This document shows positions 37,889-45,660 of a stretch of 64,000 bases of DNA, one piece after another (position 1 is the stretch's first letter; every line of letters begins with the position of its first letter). The stretch covers positions 1-64,000 of the forward strand of contig JAOUOD010000011.1 in the NCBI GenBank assembly GCA_029880545.1, given 5' to 3'. Under the pieces are notes generated by a model. It searched no databases. It had not been told where the DNA came from and worked only from the letters and a program-made list of their open reading frames with translations. The stretch is from Gammaproteobacteria bacterium (GTDB lineage Bacteria; Pseudomonadota; Gammaproteobacteria; Acidiferrobacterales; SZUA-150). A program made the position numbers and the translations under genes.

Positions 37889-38644
37889 TCAAGAATCTGC
37901 AGCTGCGACCGGTTGCGCCTGGCACGCGGGGCACTGGCCGGCAGCAGGTTCGGGCGTGCGCGGCCAACTGTTCCATAGCGACGCGGCGATCAATCCTGCG
38001 AGACCGGCGTACATTGACAGGTCGCTTTCGCTGACAAATTTACCAACCATTATCAACACAACGGAGACCAGGCCCGCCACGAACGGGTTGTATCCGCGTC
38101 GTTGATCCGCTTTCCAGAGTAACGATACAAGAACAGCAACGGAAAAAAACAGCGTCAATGGCATTAACCACGGCGTATAGTTTACAAACCCGATGCCGAA
38201 ACTGCCGAGCACGCCGGCATAGGCGGGCCAACATGCCGGACAAAACAACTTGGGCATGAGAGCGGTGCCGATTACCGGTACGAGACCCGAGTTGAATTTC
38301 AGAAACCTGGGAGTCACATGCTTCCCGCGTGGCTGTTCAAGCGCATGTATGATTGTGGCGACAGTGGGAGCGCCGCTGGTTTTGCCATTGTCATCATAGA
38401 GTCGACAACAGAGATCGTGGCCGGGTATGGGGGTTGCGGACACGTCTTCGCCATTGACCAGGATGGTGGGTGACCCGTATCCATGAACATAAGCCGGTGC
38501 AGCCTGATCATTCACATCATGCTCTCGCCAGTCTGGAGCCAGGCCACAGGCTTCAAGCGCCAGCCGGATTCGTTCCCGGGCCATGTCAATGTTCGGGCAA
38601 CTGGTTTCGTAGACGAGCTCGATCAGGGGAGGGTTAATTGACAT
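37889..38644 (-). CDS. thioredoxin-like/MerC-like membrane fusion protein
   Basis: A 251-residue two-part protein. The N-terminal part (about 1-110) resembles small thioredoxin-fold proteins: LVYETSCPNIDMARERIRLA, YGSPTILVNGEDVS and HDLCCRLYDD, each with a Cys. The C-terminal part (about 122-235) has four helices and LFCPACWPAYAGVLGSFG, the CPxC-in-membrane pattern of MerC/MerT mercury transporters, and ends QCPACQAQ. It probably binds and moves a thiol-seeking metal across the inner membrane. It overlaps the MerR-type regulator by 11 bases. Confidence 0.75.
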   Translation of the reverse strand: MSINPPLIELVYETSCPNIDMARERIRLALEACGLAPDWREHDVNDQAAPAYVHGYGSPTILVNGEDVSATPIPGHDLCCRLYDDNGKTSGAPTVATIIHALEQPRGKHVTPRFLKFNSGLVPVIGTALMPKLFCPACWPAYAGVLGSFGIGFVNYTPWLMPLTLFFSVAVLVSLLWKADQRRGYNPFVAGLVSVVLIMVGKFVSESDLSMYAGLAGLIAASLWNSWPRTPEPAAGQCPACQAQPVAAADS

Positions 38645-39047
38645 CAGGCTGTTCTAGCGTATGGACGACTGCACAACCCGAAATGTCGTCGGTCTCGTCA
38701 ATACAGCCATCAATCATGGATTGCAGGGCGTCGCGAATCTGGCGCAACTCGGTGATCTTCCGGTTAACGTCATCCAGTTTTATCTTGGCGCGGATCTTGA
38801 TGTCACCGCAGCAGCCGTCCGGATCAGTCCGGAGATTCAGAAGCTCGGTGATCTCGCTCAGGGTAAACCCGACATTTTTTGCTTGCTGAATAAAGTTCAG
38901 CTGTCGCTCGGCCTCACTGGAGAACTGGCGATAGCCCGAAGGCGTCCGGGTCGGCTTATTGAGCAGGCCGATTTTTTCGTAAAATCGAATGGTTTCGACG
39001 GTTAACCCGGCGCGTTTGGCCAGTTGGCCGATAGACAAGGCTGACAT
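38634..39047 (-). CDS. MerR-family metal-responsive regulator
   Basis: A 137-residue regulator. The winged helix-turn-helix begins SIGQLAKRAGLTVETIRFYEK, followed by TPSGYRQFS and a long dimerization helix. Cys residues in DGCCGD, DGCIDE and ISGCAV lie at the positions that bind metal in MerR, ZntR and PbrR. The exact metal (Hg, Pb, Zn or other) cannot be told. The ATG at 39047 has GAGAGGA upstream; longer starts lack this. It is first in its operon and probably controls its own promoter. Confidence 0.9.
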   Translation of the reverse strand: MSALSIGQLAKRAGLTVETIRFYEKIGLLNKPTRTPSGYRQFSSEAERQLNFIQQAKNVGFTLSEITELLNLRTDPDGCCGDIKIRAKIKLDDVNRKITELRQIRDALQSMIDGCIDETDDISGCAVVHTLEQPDVN

Positions 39048-39078
39048 GATTTCCTCTCCCGAATTCATTGGCGCAAGA

Positions 39079-39110
39079 ATCATAAACCCTGAAGTAAACT
39101 ATAGAGTCAA
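39079..39110 (-). promoter_or_regulatory. MerR-type promoter with operator dyad in a 20-bp spacer
   Basis: On the minus strand -35 TTGACT (39105-39110) and -10 TATGAT (39079-39084) are separated by 20 bases, longer than the usual 17. Within and around the spacer lies the imperfect dyad ACTCTATAGT-TT-ACTTCAGGGT (39086-39107). This is the signature of promoters twisted into an active shape by MerR proteins, and its first half is close to that of lead-responsive PbrR promoters. It would drive the regulator and the MerC-like gene. Confidence 0.85.
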
Positions 39111-39190
39111 CTGGAAGATATCTCGTAAATAATAACATTGGTAATACAGTAAGTTATAGATAATATTTAATGTAAATACTTATACTAATC

Positions 39191-39886
39191 TCAGATTCTG
39201 CTGCCAAAAATCGCGCTACCAATACGCACCCAGGTCGCGCCCTCGGCAATGGCTTCGGCAAAATCATCGCTCATGCCCATGGACAGTTGGTCAAACTGGC
39301 TCAGTTGATATTTATGGGCAAGCTGGTCGCGCAACGCTCTCAGGCTGGCAAAATTTTTCCGAATTTGGGCGCGATCCGATGTCGCTTTACCGATAGTCAT
39401 AAGGCCGCGCAGCCGGATTCCTGGCAACGCGGTGGCCAACAGTGCATCCATAAACTGATCAATGTGTTGCGGCAGCACGCCATGCTTGGCGTCGTCTTCG
39501 GTGACGTTTACCTGGATGAGAGCGTTGAGCTGCGCGCCTGTATTCACCAGTCGCGAGGAAAGCTTGTTGGCCAATTCAAGACTGTCCAATGTGTGTAGCC
39601 ATTGAAACTGGCCGGGAATGTACTTGGCCTTGTTGGTCTGCAGGTGGCCGATAAAATGCCAGGTCGGGTGACGTTCAGCCAGGACCGGGATCTTGGTCTG
39701 CGCATCCTGAATGGTGTTTTCACCAAAATGAACCTGGCCGGCATCCATGGCTTCGGCAACCAGGCTTGCCGGCTTGGTCTTGGATACGGCCAGCAGCTGA
39801 ACAGTATCCGGGTCCCGTCCCGATGCCAGTGCGGCTTCGGCAAGCTCGGTTCTGATTCGCGACAGGTTTTGGGCGATGTTGTTCAT
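39191..39886 (-). CDS. yggS: YggS/PLPHP family pyridoxal-phosphate protein
   Basis: A 231-residue fold-type III PLP-binding protein involved in vitamin B6 homeostasis. The PLP lysine is in LLAVSKTKPASLV; further signatures are FGENTIQDAQTKI, WHFIGHLQTNKAKYI, RLRGLMTIGKAT and LSMGMSDDFAEAIAEG followed by TWVRIGSAIFG. I use ATG 39886; the open frame extends further upstream without support. It is often next to type IV pilus or proC genes in other species, which are absent here. Confidence 0.95.
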   Translation of the reverse strand: MNNIAQNLSRIRTELAEAALASGRDPDTVQLLAVSKTKPASLVAEAMDAGQVHFGENTIQDAQTKIPVLAERHPTWHFIGHLQTNKAKYIPGQFQWLHTLDSLELANKLSSRLVNTGAQLNALIQVNVTEDDAKHGVLPQHIDQFMDALLATALPGIRLRGLMTIGKATSDRAQIRKNFASLRALRDQLAHKYQLSQFDQLSMGMSDDFAEAIAEGATWVRIGSAIFGSRI

Positions 39887-40069
39887 GTGCCGAATGTAAT
39901 CACATCGGAACTTCAGGATCAAAGCCGGGCAGACCACGTTACGTTATTGCTGCATTTCAGCAAGGTGGCCTGTGGATTGTGCGCAATCGCGCAGCGCCGG
40001 ATTACCCGGTGGCAGAATCATTTATCAACATGATACGCGAAGAGACGAGTTCACTTTAAGCAGGTTTTG

Positions 40070-41005
40070 TCAGTTGTTGCGCATAACCCAGTAGCGCGCA
40101 TTGTTTTCGGCAAGAAAGTTTTCAGCGCCCCCACCTTTCAGTATCGCCAGTGTTGACAGTATGCCGGCTTCAAGACAGGTGTCTGCGAGTACGGTGACGG
40201 ATGTCGGGGCATTGGCTGCGGGCCAGCCGGTACGTGGGTCAAGAATATGGCCATAGCGAACACTCTTATGCATGATATACCGGTGGGCGTCGCCGCTTGT
40301 TGTCATGGCACCATTCGCCAGTTCGATAATCTCCGTAGTTGCAGGCTCCGTGGCCGATTGAGCCGGTTCGGAATGATCGGGGCAGGGGTCGGCAATGCCG
40401 ATGCGCCAGCCCGGCCGGTTCAAAGGCTTGCTGGTAATGGCAAGATCACCGCCAAAGTTGACGACGATGCTGGTGCCAACAGCATGCTGGCGCAGCAATG
40501 CAGTGACCCGGTCGACGGCGTACTCTTTGCCAATACCGCCAAGATCCAGTTCCATGCCTTCAGGGACTTGAATCTCCGGGGCATTCCAGTTGACACGGTT
40601 CCAGCCAACCTGTGGCAGCAGTTCATCAAGCTGCGACTGCGTCGGGATCGTGCCGGTACCGCCGAAACGCCAGGCGCGTCGCAGCACGCCCGAAGTAATA
40701 TCAAACAGTCCATCGCTTAACTGAAAACACTGATCGGCGTAATCGAGCAATGCCGCTGTTTCATCATCCACCGTAATGACGGATGCACCGGCATTGTTGA
40801 TCTGGCAGACAATATTGTTGTCGAGGTAGCGACTGAACTTGTGTTCGATGCGCCGGGCTTCAGATTCGGCAATGGCGAGGCAACGCCTGGCCAGGTCCTC
40901 GTCGACTGTTTCAATCAACAGTTCGCAAGGACTGGCCATGGCCGAAAACCGGCCAATAAAGATGTCATGATGCTTTGCGAGTTCAGCCACGGACCGTGCG
41001 TGCAC
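40070..41005 (-). CDS. apbE: ApbE family FAD:protein FMN transferase
   Basis: A 311-residue flavin transferase. Domain signatures are FDITSGVLRRAWRF, LDLGGIGKEYAVDRV, VNFGGDLAIT, TTSGDAHRYI and HILDPRTGWPAAN, with the Mg and FAD site residues. ApbE enzymes attach FMN through a phosphodiester bond to Thr or Ser of target proteins, usually outside the cytoplasm. No signal peptide or lipobox is visible here; translation starts at GTG 41005, five bases after the DUF3570 stop. The tight link points to the DUF3570 protein as a partner. Confidence 0.93.
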   Translation of the reverse strand: MHARSVAELAKHHDIFIGRFSAMASPCELLIETVDEDLARRCLAIAESEARRIEHKFSRYLDNNIVCQINNAGASVITVDDETAALLDYADQCFQLSDGLFDITSGVLRRAWRFGGTGTIPTQSQLDELLPQVGWNRVNWNAPEIQVPEGMELDLGGIGKEYAVDRVTALLRQHAVGTSIVVNFGGDLAITSKPLNRPGWRIGIADPCPDHSEPAQSATEPATTEIIELANGAMTTSGDAHRYIMHKSVRYGHILDPRTGWPAANAPTSVTVLADTCLEAGILSTLAILKGGGAENFLAENNARYWVMRNN

Positions 41006-41010
41006 ACGGG

Positions 41011-42258
41011 TTACCAGAACCCGTTAAAACGGGTAATGAATCCCAGCTGGATAAAGTTTGCTTCAACATCGGGAAACGGGTCATCGCCGGCGGCAGCCTG
41101 TTTCATGTGCTCCAGGCGGACTGACAATTCGCTGTCTTTGCCGAGGCTGTAGCCGTACTTGAAACCGGCAGTCGAGGTCTCAAGATCACCGAGCCGGTAA
41201 TCGGCGCTGGCAAACTCCGGCAAGGTGCCGTCTTCAAGGTTGTAGTAATAGAAGTCCGCTTTCGATTGTTTGTAAAAACGAAAGTGTGGCTGCAGGTACT
41301 GCAGTTCGGCCAGTTGCCACTGGTATTGCGCATCCACGGTGTGAGACTTGATACCCCAGCTATCCTGGTAATAGCGGTAACTTGTGCGTAGTACATCACC
41401 GCCAAGGTTCTTGATGAGCTTGCCGTACAGTGCCTGGCGCCGGCGGCTATCGGGCCGGTGTTCATACAGGTAGGGATTGACGCCACGTAATGTCGGCGTG
41501 CCGGGGTTCGTGACACTTATGATCTTGTAGGGATCGGTCAGGTAGCCGGCATCATTGCCGATGTTGAGGTTCAGCTGGGCGATCGTCGTGCGATTGATAA
41601 CCTGTGTTACGCCAAACAAAGTATCAATCACAGACTTGTTTTCGGTGGTGCCCGAGCTCTGCATGTCAATACCGACAATCATTGGCGAGAACGGGATTGG
41701 TACACCATTGAACGGTTCAATGGTGTCCTTGTTTACCGCCAGCGCTGCTGTCACGGTGGTATTGCGTTGATTGAAGTCGCTGCTCAGGGTAGCGATCAAT
41801 CCAAGGGAGACGTAGTCGGTTTCCGTTGAGCCATTGACGCCCAGCACGGTTTTTGTAAGGCGCGTCAGCGGCTTGTCCCAACTTGCATTCAGCGCATAGC
41901 GACGATCTTCAAAGCTTGGCTCCATCGGTGTTTCGTTGGCATTGACCGTGTAACTGTCACGGCCGGAAGCCGAGGTAAATGTTTGCGCCGTAGTCTGGGG
42001 AATGGCGCCATTGGGCGATGCGCCACTGAGACTGTCGATTACGCCGCGCACGGTAATGATTTCATCATCACCGAGATTTTTTTTGGCTTCAATAACCGGT
42101 TTGATTACGGTGATCCGGTCGACTTCAGAGTAATACAAAATGGAGGAGTCGACATCCCAGCCATTATCAGCGCTCGCGGCGTTGGCAACATTTCCCAGCA
42201 ATGTTGTGGTCGCCATGGCCAAAGCCTGGCGCAGGGACACCTGTTTTTTTAGTTGCAT
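41011..42258 (-). CDS. DUF3570 family outer-membrane protein with flavinylation-like motif
   Basis: A 415-residue protein with a signal peptide (about 1-28) and many alternating strands ending in a terminal aromatic (FITRFNGFW), as in outer-membrane beta barrels. The family is marked by DSLSGASPNGA (75-85) and ANETPMEPSFEDRRYALNAS. The SGAS within the first resembles the [ST]GA[ST] site modified by ApbE enzymes, with Ser81 as the possible acceptor. The ATG lies inside the end of the DUF4266 gene (10-base overlap). No function is known to me. Confidence 0.85.
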   Translation of the reverse strand: MQLKKQVSLRQALAMATTTLLGNVANAASADNGWDVDSSILYYSEVDRITVIKPVIEAKKNLGDDEIITVRGVIDSLSGASPNGAIPQTTAQTFTSASGRDSYTVNANETPMEPSFEDRRYALNASWDKPLTRLTKTVLGVNGSTETDYVSLGLIATLSSDFNQRNTTVTAALAVNKDTIEPFNGVPIPFSPMIVGIDMQSSGTTENKSVIDTLFGVTQVINRTTIAQLNLNIGNDAGYLTDPYKIISVTNPGTPTLRGVNPYLYEHRPDSRRRQALYGKLIKNLGGDVLRTSYRYYQDSWGIKSHTVDAQYQWQLAELQYLQPHFRFYKQSKADFYYYNLEDGTLPEFASADYRLGDLETSTAGFKYGYSLGKDSELSVRLEHMKQAAAGDDPFPDVEANFIQLGFITRFNGFW

Positions 42259-42464
42259 CCACAACCTCCACCGCCAACACCCTGGCCACCGCTGGAATTT
42301 TCACGGGAGAAGTAGATATGCTCATCAACAAAAGTATCCAGCGGGTAAGGATCCAGCTGCATTTTCTTTTGTGCCAGAAGATCGCGTTCCCAGGGCTTGA
42401 CTCCAGGGGAAGAGCAGCCCGAGGCGGTCACCATAACAAGTACTGCTGCAATCAGTGTGCGCAT
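42249..42464 (-). CDS. DUF4266 lipoprotein with GGGCGCN C-terminus
   Basis: A 71-residue lipoprotein. The signal peptide ends in lipobox TASG-Cys17. The mature part is the DUF4266 pattern VKPWERDLLAQKKMQLDPYP and VDEHIYFSRENSSGG, ending QGVGGGGCGCN, a flexible tail with two cysteines. This could bind a metal or form a disulfide that the adjacent thioredoxin-like protein reduces. Start at 42464 (MRTLIAAV) gives a proper signal. The gene overlaps DUF3570 by ten bases, so the pair is translationally coupled. Function unknown. Confidence 0.88.
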   Translation of the reverse strand: MRTLIAAVLVMVTASGCSSPGVKPWERDLLAQKKMQLDPYPLDTFVDEHIYFSRENSSGGQGVGGGGCGCN

Positions 42465-42482
42465 CGCCAATTCCATTTTTGC

Positions 42483-42977
42483 CTACTTTGAAGAAAGTTG
42501 TTTGACCAGCTCCTGTTCCAGCTTGTCGGCGTTTTCCTTGCGGAAGCCGACATGTCGGTAAACGATTTGCCCTGAACGATTTATAATAAAACTGCTGGGC
42601 ATGCCCATTAGTCCATAGCTTTCGGCGGTGCTGCCTTCAGGATCAAATCCGATAACGAAAGCAGCCGGAACCTCTTTCAGGAACTTGTCCGCCAGTGCGC
42701 GCTCCTTGTCCAGGTTGACCGTAACCACGGCAAGGCCTTTGTCGTGATACTTGTTTTGCATGGCATTCATCCATGGGAATGATTCACGACAAGGCACACA
42801 CCAGGACGCCCAGAAGTCGAGGTAAACGACCTTGCCGCGATATTGGTTCAGGCTGATGGTATTTTCCACGCCGGGCAGATTGAATTCCGGGGCGTTGTCG
42901 CTGCCGGCATTAGTGGTGGGAAACCACGAGATCATTAAAAGCAGGACAGAAAAACCAACAAATCCTGGGGCATGCAT
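42483..42977 (-). CDS. TlpA/ResA-like exported thioredoxin
   Basis: A 164-residue periplasmic thiol-disulfide protein. An N-terminal signal (about 1-24) precedes APEFNLPGVENTISLNQYRG, typical of the TlpA/AhpC-like group. The active site is DFWASWCVPCRESFP, and the cis-Pro loop is GLMGMPSSFII. It likely reduces disulfides in an exported partner, for which the Cys-containing DUF4266 lipoprotein 18 bases downstream is the obvious candidate. It is first of the four redox genes on this strand. Confidence 0.92.
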   Translation of the reverse strand: MHAPGFVGFSVLLLMISWFPTTNAGSDNAPEFNLPGVENTISLNQYRGKVVYLDFWASWCVPCRESFPWMNAMQNKYHDKGLAVVTVNLDKERALADKFLKEVPAAFVIGFDPEGSTAESYGLMGMPSSFIINRSGQIVYRHVGFRKENADKLEQELVKQLSSK

Positions 42978-43040
42978 TTGCTATCTCCCGAAGCCTCGTG
43001 TTCAGGAGTTTAAGTGATCAACTGAAAATTGTCCTGATCT

Positions 43041-43973
43041 TTAGCGTCGACTGGTCAGGTAGGCGACGGGATCGACAACTTTGCCAAGGCGCCGAATCTC
43101 GATATGCAAATGTGGTCCGGTGGAGCGGCCAGACGTACCGACTTTGGCGACAGGCTGTCCACGCGCAATGCGATCGCCAAGACTGACCAGGGTGGATCCG
43201 GCATGGGCATAGCGCGTTGTGTAACCCTGGCCGTGTGTAATCTCAACCATGACCCCGTAGCCGCTGCGCTCACCTGACCAGGTAACAACGCCATCGGCCA
43301 GGGCGAGGATGGGGGAATCCATGCGTGCGGCGATGTCGATGCCTTCGTGAAAACTGCGCTTGCCTGTAAACGGATCGGCGCGTAGACCGAAATGTGAACT
43401 GATCCAGCCGCCCTGGGTAGGCCAACCGGCCGGAGTAACTGCCGCGCTCAGGTTTTGATCAGAAAGTACGGATTCCAGTGCGGCCAGGTATTCTGATTTG
43501 TCGTCGAGCGCCGCTTTAAGCTGGTCCAGGGATCGAATGATGTCGATTCGTGCAGCCGATGATTCAGGGTTGGCCGGGCCGCCGATGGCCGGAGTGCCAG
43601 AAAAATCAAATTCCTTGCTGTCAATTTTGGCCATCTCGGTAAGACGTGAACCCAGTGCGTCGAGCCTGAGCAAGCGTGCCTGCATGGTACCCATGCGCTG
43701 TGCCAGGGCATTCAGGTGTGACTCGGCGTGAACCCGGGTTGATCTCAATTCTGCCCGCAGCCGGGCGACTTCGTCGTGGTGTGTCTGCAGAACTTCGCTG
43801 TCAGTTGCAGACTTGGCCTGGTACAAGGCATGGATTTTGGTGCCAATAAGACCGAAAAACAGTGGCAAGTAGATAATGCCAACAAAAAACAGGGCGATCG
43901 CCTGGCGATGGCTAATGCTGATTTTGTGCCCGCGCTGCAGGCCTTCAGGGAGCAGAATAATGTTCATATTCAT
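43041..43973 (-). CDS. M23 family (LytM-type) peptidase
   Basis: A 310-residue envelope protein. An N-terminal membrane helix (about 25-48) and coiled coil (60-110) lead to a C-terminal M23 domain. This has HEGIDIAARMD (zinc H-x3-D) and GPHLHIEIRR (H-x-H), plus FGLRADPFTGKRSFH. With all zinc ligands present it should cleave peptidoglycan cross-bridges, unlike degenerate EnvC/NlpD. It is divergent from dciA by 62 bases, the usual neighbour order near secA/lpxC in Pseudomonas-like genomes. Confidence 0.93.
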   Translation of the reverse strand: MNMNIILLPEGLQRGHKISISHRQAIALFFVGIIYLPLFFGLIGTKIHALYQAKSATDSEVLQTHHDEVARLRAELRSTRVHAESHLNALAQRMGTMQARLLRLDALGSRLTEMAKIDSKEFDFSGTPAIGGPANPESSAARIDIIRSLDQLKAALDDKSEYLAALESVLSDQNLSAAVTPAGWPTQGGWISSHFGLRADPFTGKRSFHEGIDIAARMDSPILALADGVVTWSGERSGYGVMVEITHGQGYTTRYAHAGSTLVSLGDRIARGQPVAKVGTSGRSTGPHLHIEIRRLGKVVDPVAYLTSRR

Positions 43974-44035
43974 TATATAGTCGGCTTTATGGTGAAACGC
44001 GAAACTTTTTATTTGGCTAACAGGACGGACGAGTA

Positions 44036-44521
44036 ATGTCGGCAGACGAGCCCAGGCGTGTTGGTCAGCTTCTTCCGGCAGAATTACTGCGCCGCATGCG
44101 CGATCACCAGTGTGATACCGATTCGCTTCAGAGCCTGTGGCATGAACTGGCCGGTGAGTGGGCTGGCCGGGCAGACGCCATCGACTATGCTGATGGCAGG
44201 CTGGTGCTGCGTGTTGCCGCGCCGGTCTGGGGTAATCGTTTGCGTCATGAAACCGGCAACCTGGTCTCCCGCTTGCGAAAACATGAAAGCTTTTCCGGAC
44301 TCCGGGAAATTGTCGTCAAGGTTCGGCCACAGCAGGCCATGCCGGACGAGATTCGTGAAGATGAAATACGTTATCACAAACAGCGCCAACGAAAGCGCGA
44401 GCGATTGTCAGCCGGGGCTATTGAGGCAATTAAAGCGACAGCGGAAATGATTGATGACCCGGAAGTGAAGCGGGCGCTTCTTGATCTGGGCAATGTATCG
44501 GAATCATCAAACAATGATTAG
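44036..44521 (+). CDS. dciA: DUF721/DciA family protein
   Basis: A 161-residue protein with the DUF721 fold near the N-terminus (about 10-105): LQSLWHELAGEWAGRADAID, then DGRLVLRVAAPVWGNRLRHE. A basic region (YHKQRQRKRERL) and an acidic C-terminal tail follow. DciA is the ancestral loader of the DnaB helicase in bacteria without DnaC; dnaB is in this window at 24 kb. GGACGAGTA precedes the ATG. The end overlaps the capA start. Confidence 0.85.
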   Translation: MSADEPRRVGQLLPAELLRRMRDHQCDTDSLQSLWHELAGEWAGRADAIDYADGRLVLRVAAPVWGNRLRHETGNLVSRLRKHESFSGLREIVVKVRPQQAMPDEIREDEIRYHKQRQRKRERLSAGAIEAIKATAEMIDDPEVKRALLDLGNVSESSNND

Positions 44522-45641
44522 AAAGATTGGCAAAAAGACCCTGGGCTTGACGGTTATTGTGAGCCTGTTGAGTGCCTGTGCGGCGGTACCGGACAGGATT
44601 GACCCGATCCCGGTTGATGAAAACCGGGCTGTGCCGGCCGAGACACCGCTCACCCTGGCTGCAACCGGGGATATCATGATGGATGGCAGCGCCCGACCGG
44701 AATTCAGCAAGCTTGGTTACGATTACGCTTTTGAATATGTTGGCGACATCTTGCGCAAGGCCGATATCGCTATAGGCAATCTGGAAGGTCCGCTGACAAC
44801 CGGGGGCAACAATGACGTGGAGAAGAAATATGTATTTCGATCTCCGCCGGACAAGGTGGCCACGTCACTGGTAAACGCCGGGTTTGATGTGTTTACGTTG
44901 GCAAATAACCATACGCTGGATTACGGCGTTCAGGGCCTGGTGGATACCATGGCGGCCCTGGATCGTCACGGGCTGGCATATTCTGGTGCCGGGCTGGACA
45001 GCAAGGCGGCACGCAAGGCGGTTATTCTTGAGCGAAAGAACCGGCGTATAGCGTTTCTCGGGTATTCGCTGACTTTTCCGGAAGAGTTCTGGGCTGCTGC
45101 CAACCGGCCGGGCACGGCGTTCGGTCACGAGAGTCATGTGCGCAAGGATGTCGCCAAGGCAAAAGCCGAGGCCGATATCGTAATCGTTTCGTTTCACTGG
45201 GGTCGCGAAGGCACGACAGAATTGCGTCCGTATCAAACTGCACTGGGCAGGGCGGCCATTGATGCCGGTGCGGCCGCCGTGCTCGGCCATCATCCCCATA
45301 TTCTCCAGGGCGTGGAGCGTTACAAACACGGGGTCATCCTGTACAGCCTCGGTAATTTTGTTTTTGGCTCCTACAGTCGCAAGGCCAGGACCTCGGTAAT
45401 TGCGCAGTTGAGCTTCGACGGGAACGTTGTCAGCTCGGTAGAGATGGTTCCGATAAACGTGTTCAATCCGGAAGTGGTGTTTCAGCCGAAAATTCTTACC
45501 GGAAAACAGGCGGCATCAGTGTTGTCGGAGCTGGACGGCTTGTCGCGACCAATGGGTGTTGCTGTAAAAAACGTCAATAATGTGGGACTTGTTGGTTTGA
45601 CGGGTACTGACGACAGCGATGTGTCGCTCCTGGCGCGGTGA
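44514..45641 (+). CDS. CapA-like metallophosphatase lipoprotein
   Basis: A 375-residue lipoprotein of the CapA/PgsA family. Lipobox LLSAC is near residue 21. The metallophosphoesterase-like core shows LAATGDIMMDG, AIGNLEGPL, TLANNHTLDYG, VSFHWGREGT, VLGHHPHIL and SLGNFVFGS. CapA is needed for poly-gamma-glutamate export in Bacillus, but no other such genes are here, so the role is open. I use ATG 44514, which overlaps the dciA end by eight bases. Confidence 0.88.
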   Translation: MIRKIGKKTLGLTVIVSLLSACAAVPDRIDPIPVDENRAVPAETPLTLAATGDIMMDGSARPEFSKLGYDYAFEYVGDILRKADIAIGNLEGPLTTGGNNDVEKKYVFRSPPDKVATSLVNAGFDVFTLANNHTLDYGVQGLVDTMAALDRHGLAYSGAGLDSKAARKAVILERKNRRIAFLGYSLTFPEEFWAAANRPGTAFGHESHVRKDVAKAKAEADIVIVSFHWGREGTTELRPYQTALGRAAIDAGAAAVLGHHPHILQGVERYKHGVILYSLGNFVFGSYSRKARTSVIAQLSFDGNVVSSVEMVPINVFNPEVVFQPKILTGKQAASVLSELDGLSRPMGVAVKNVNNVGLVGLTGTDDSDVSLLAR

Positions 45642-45660
45642 TGTGATTTAATTCGCCGTC

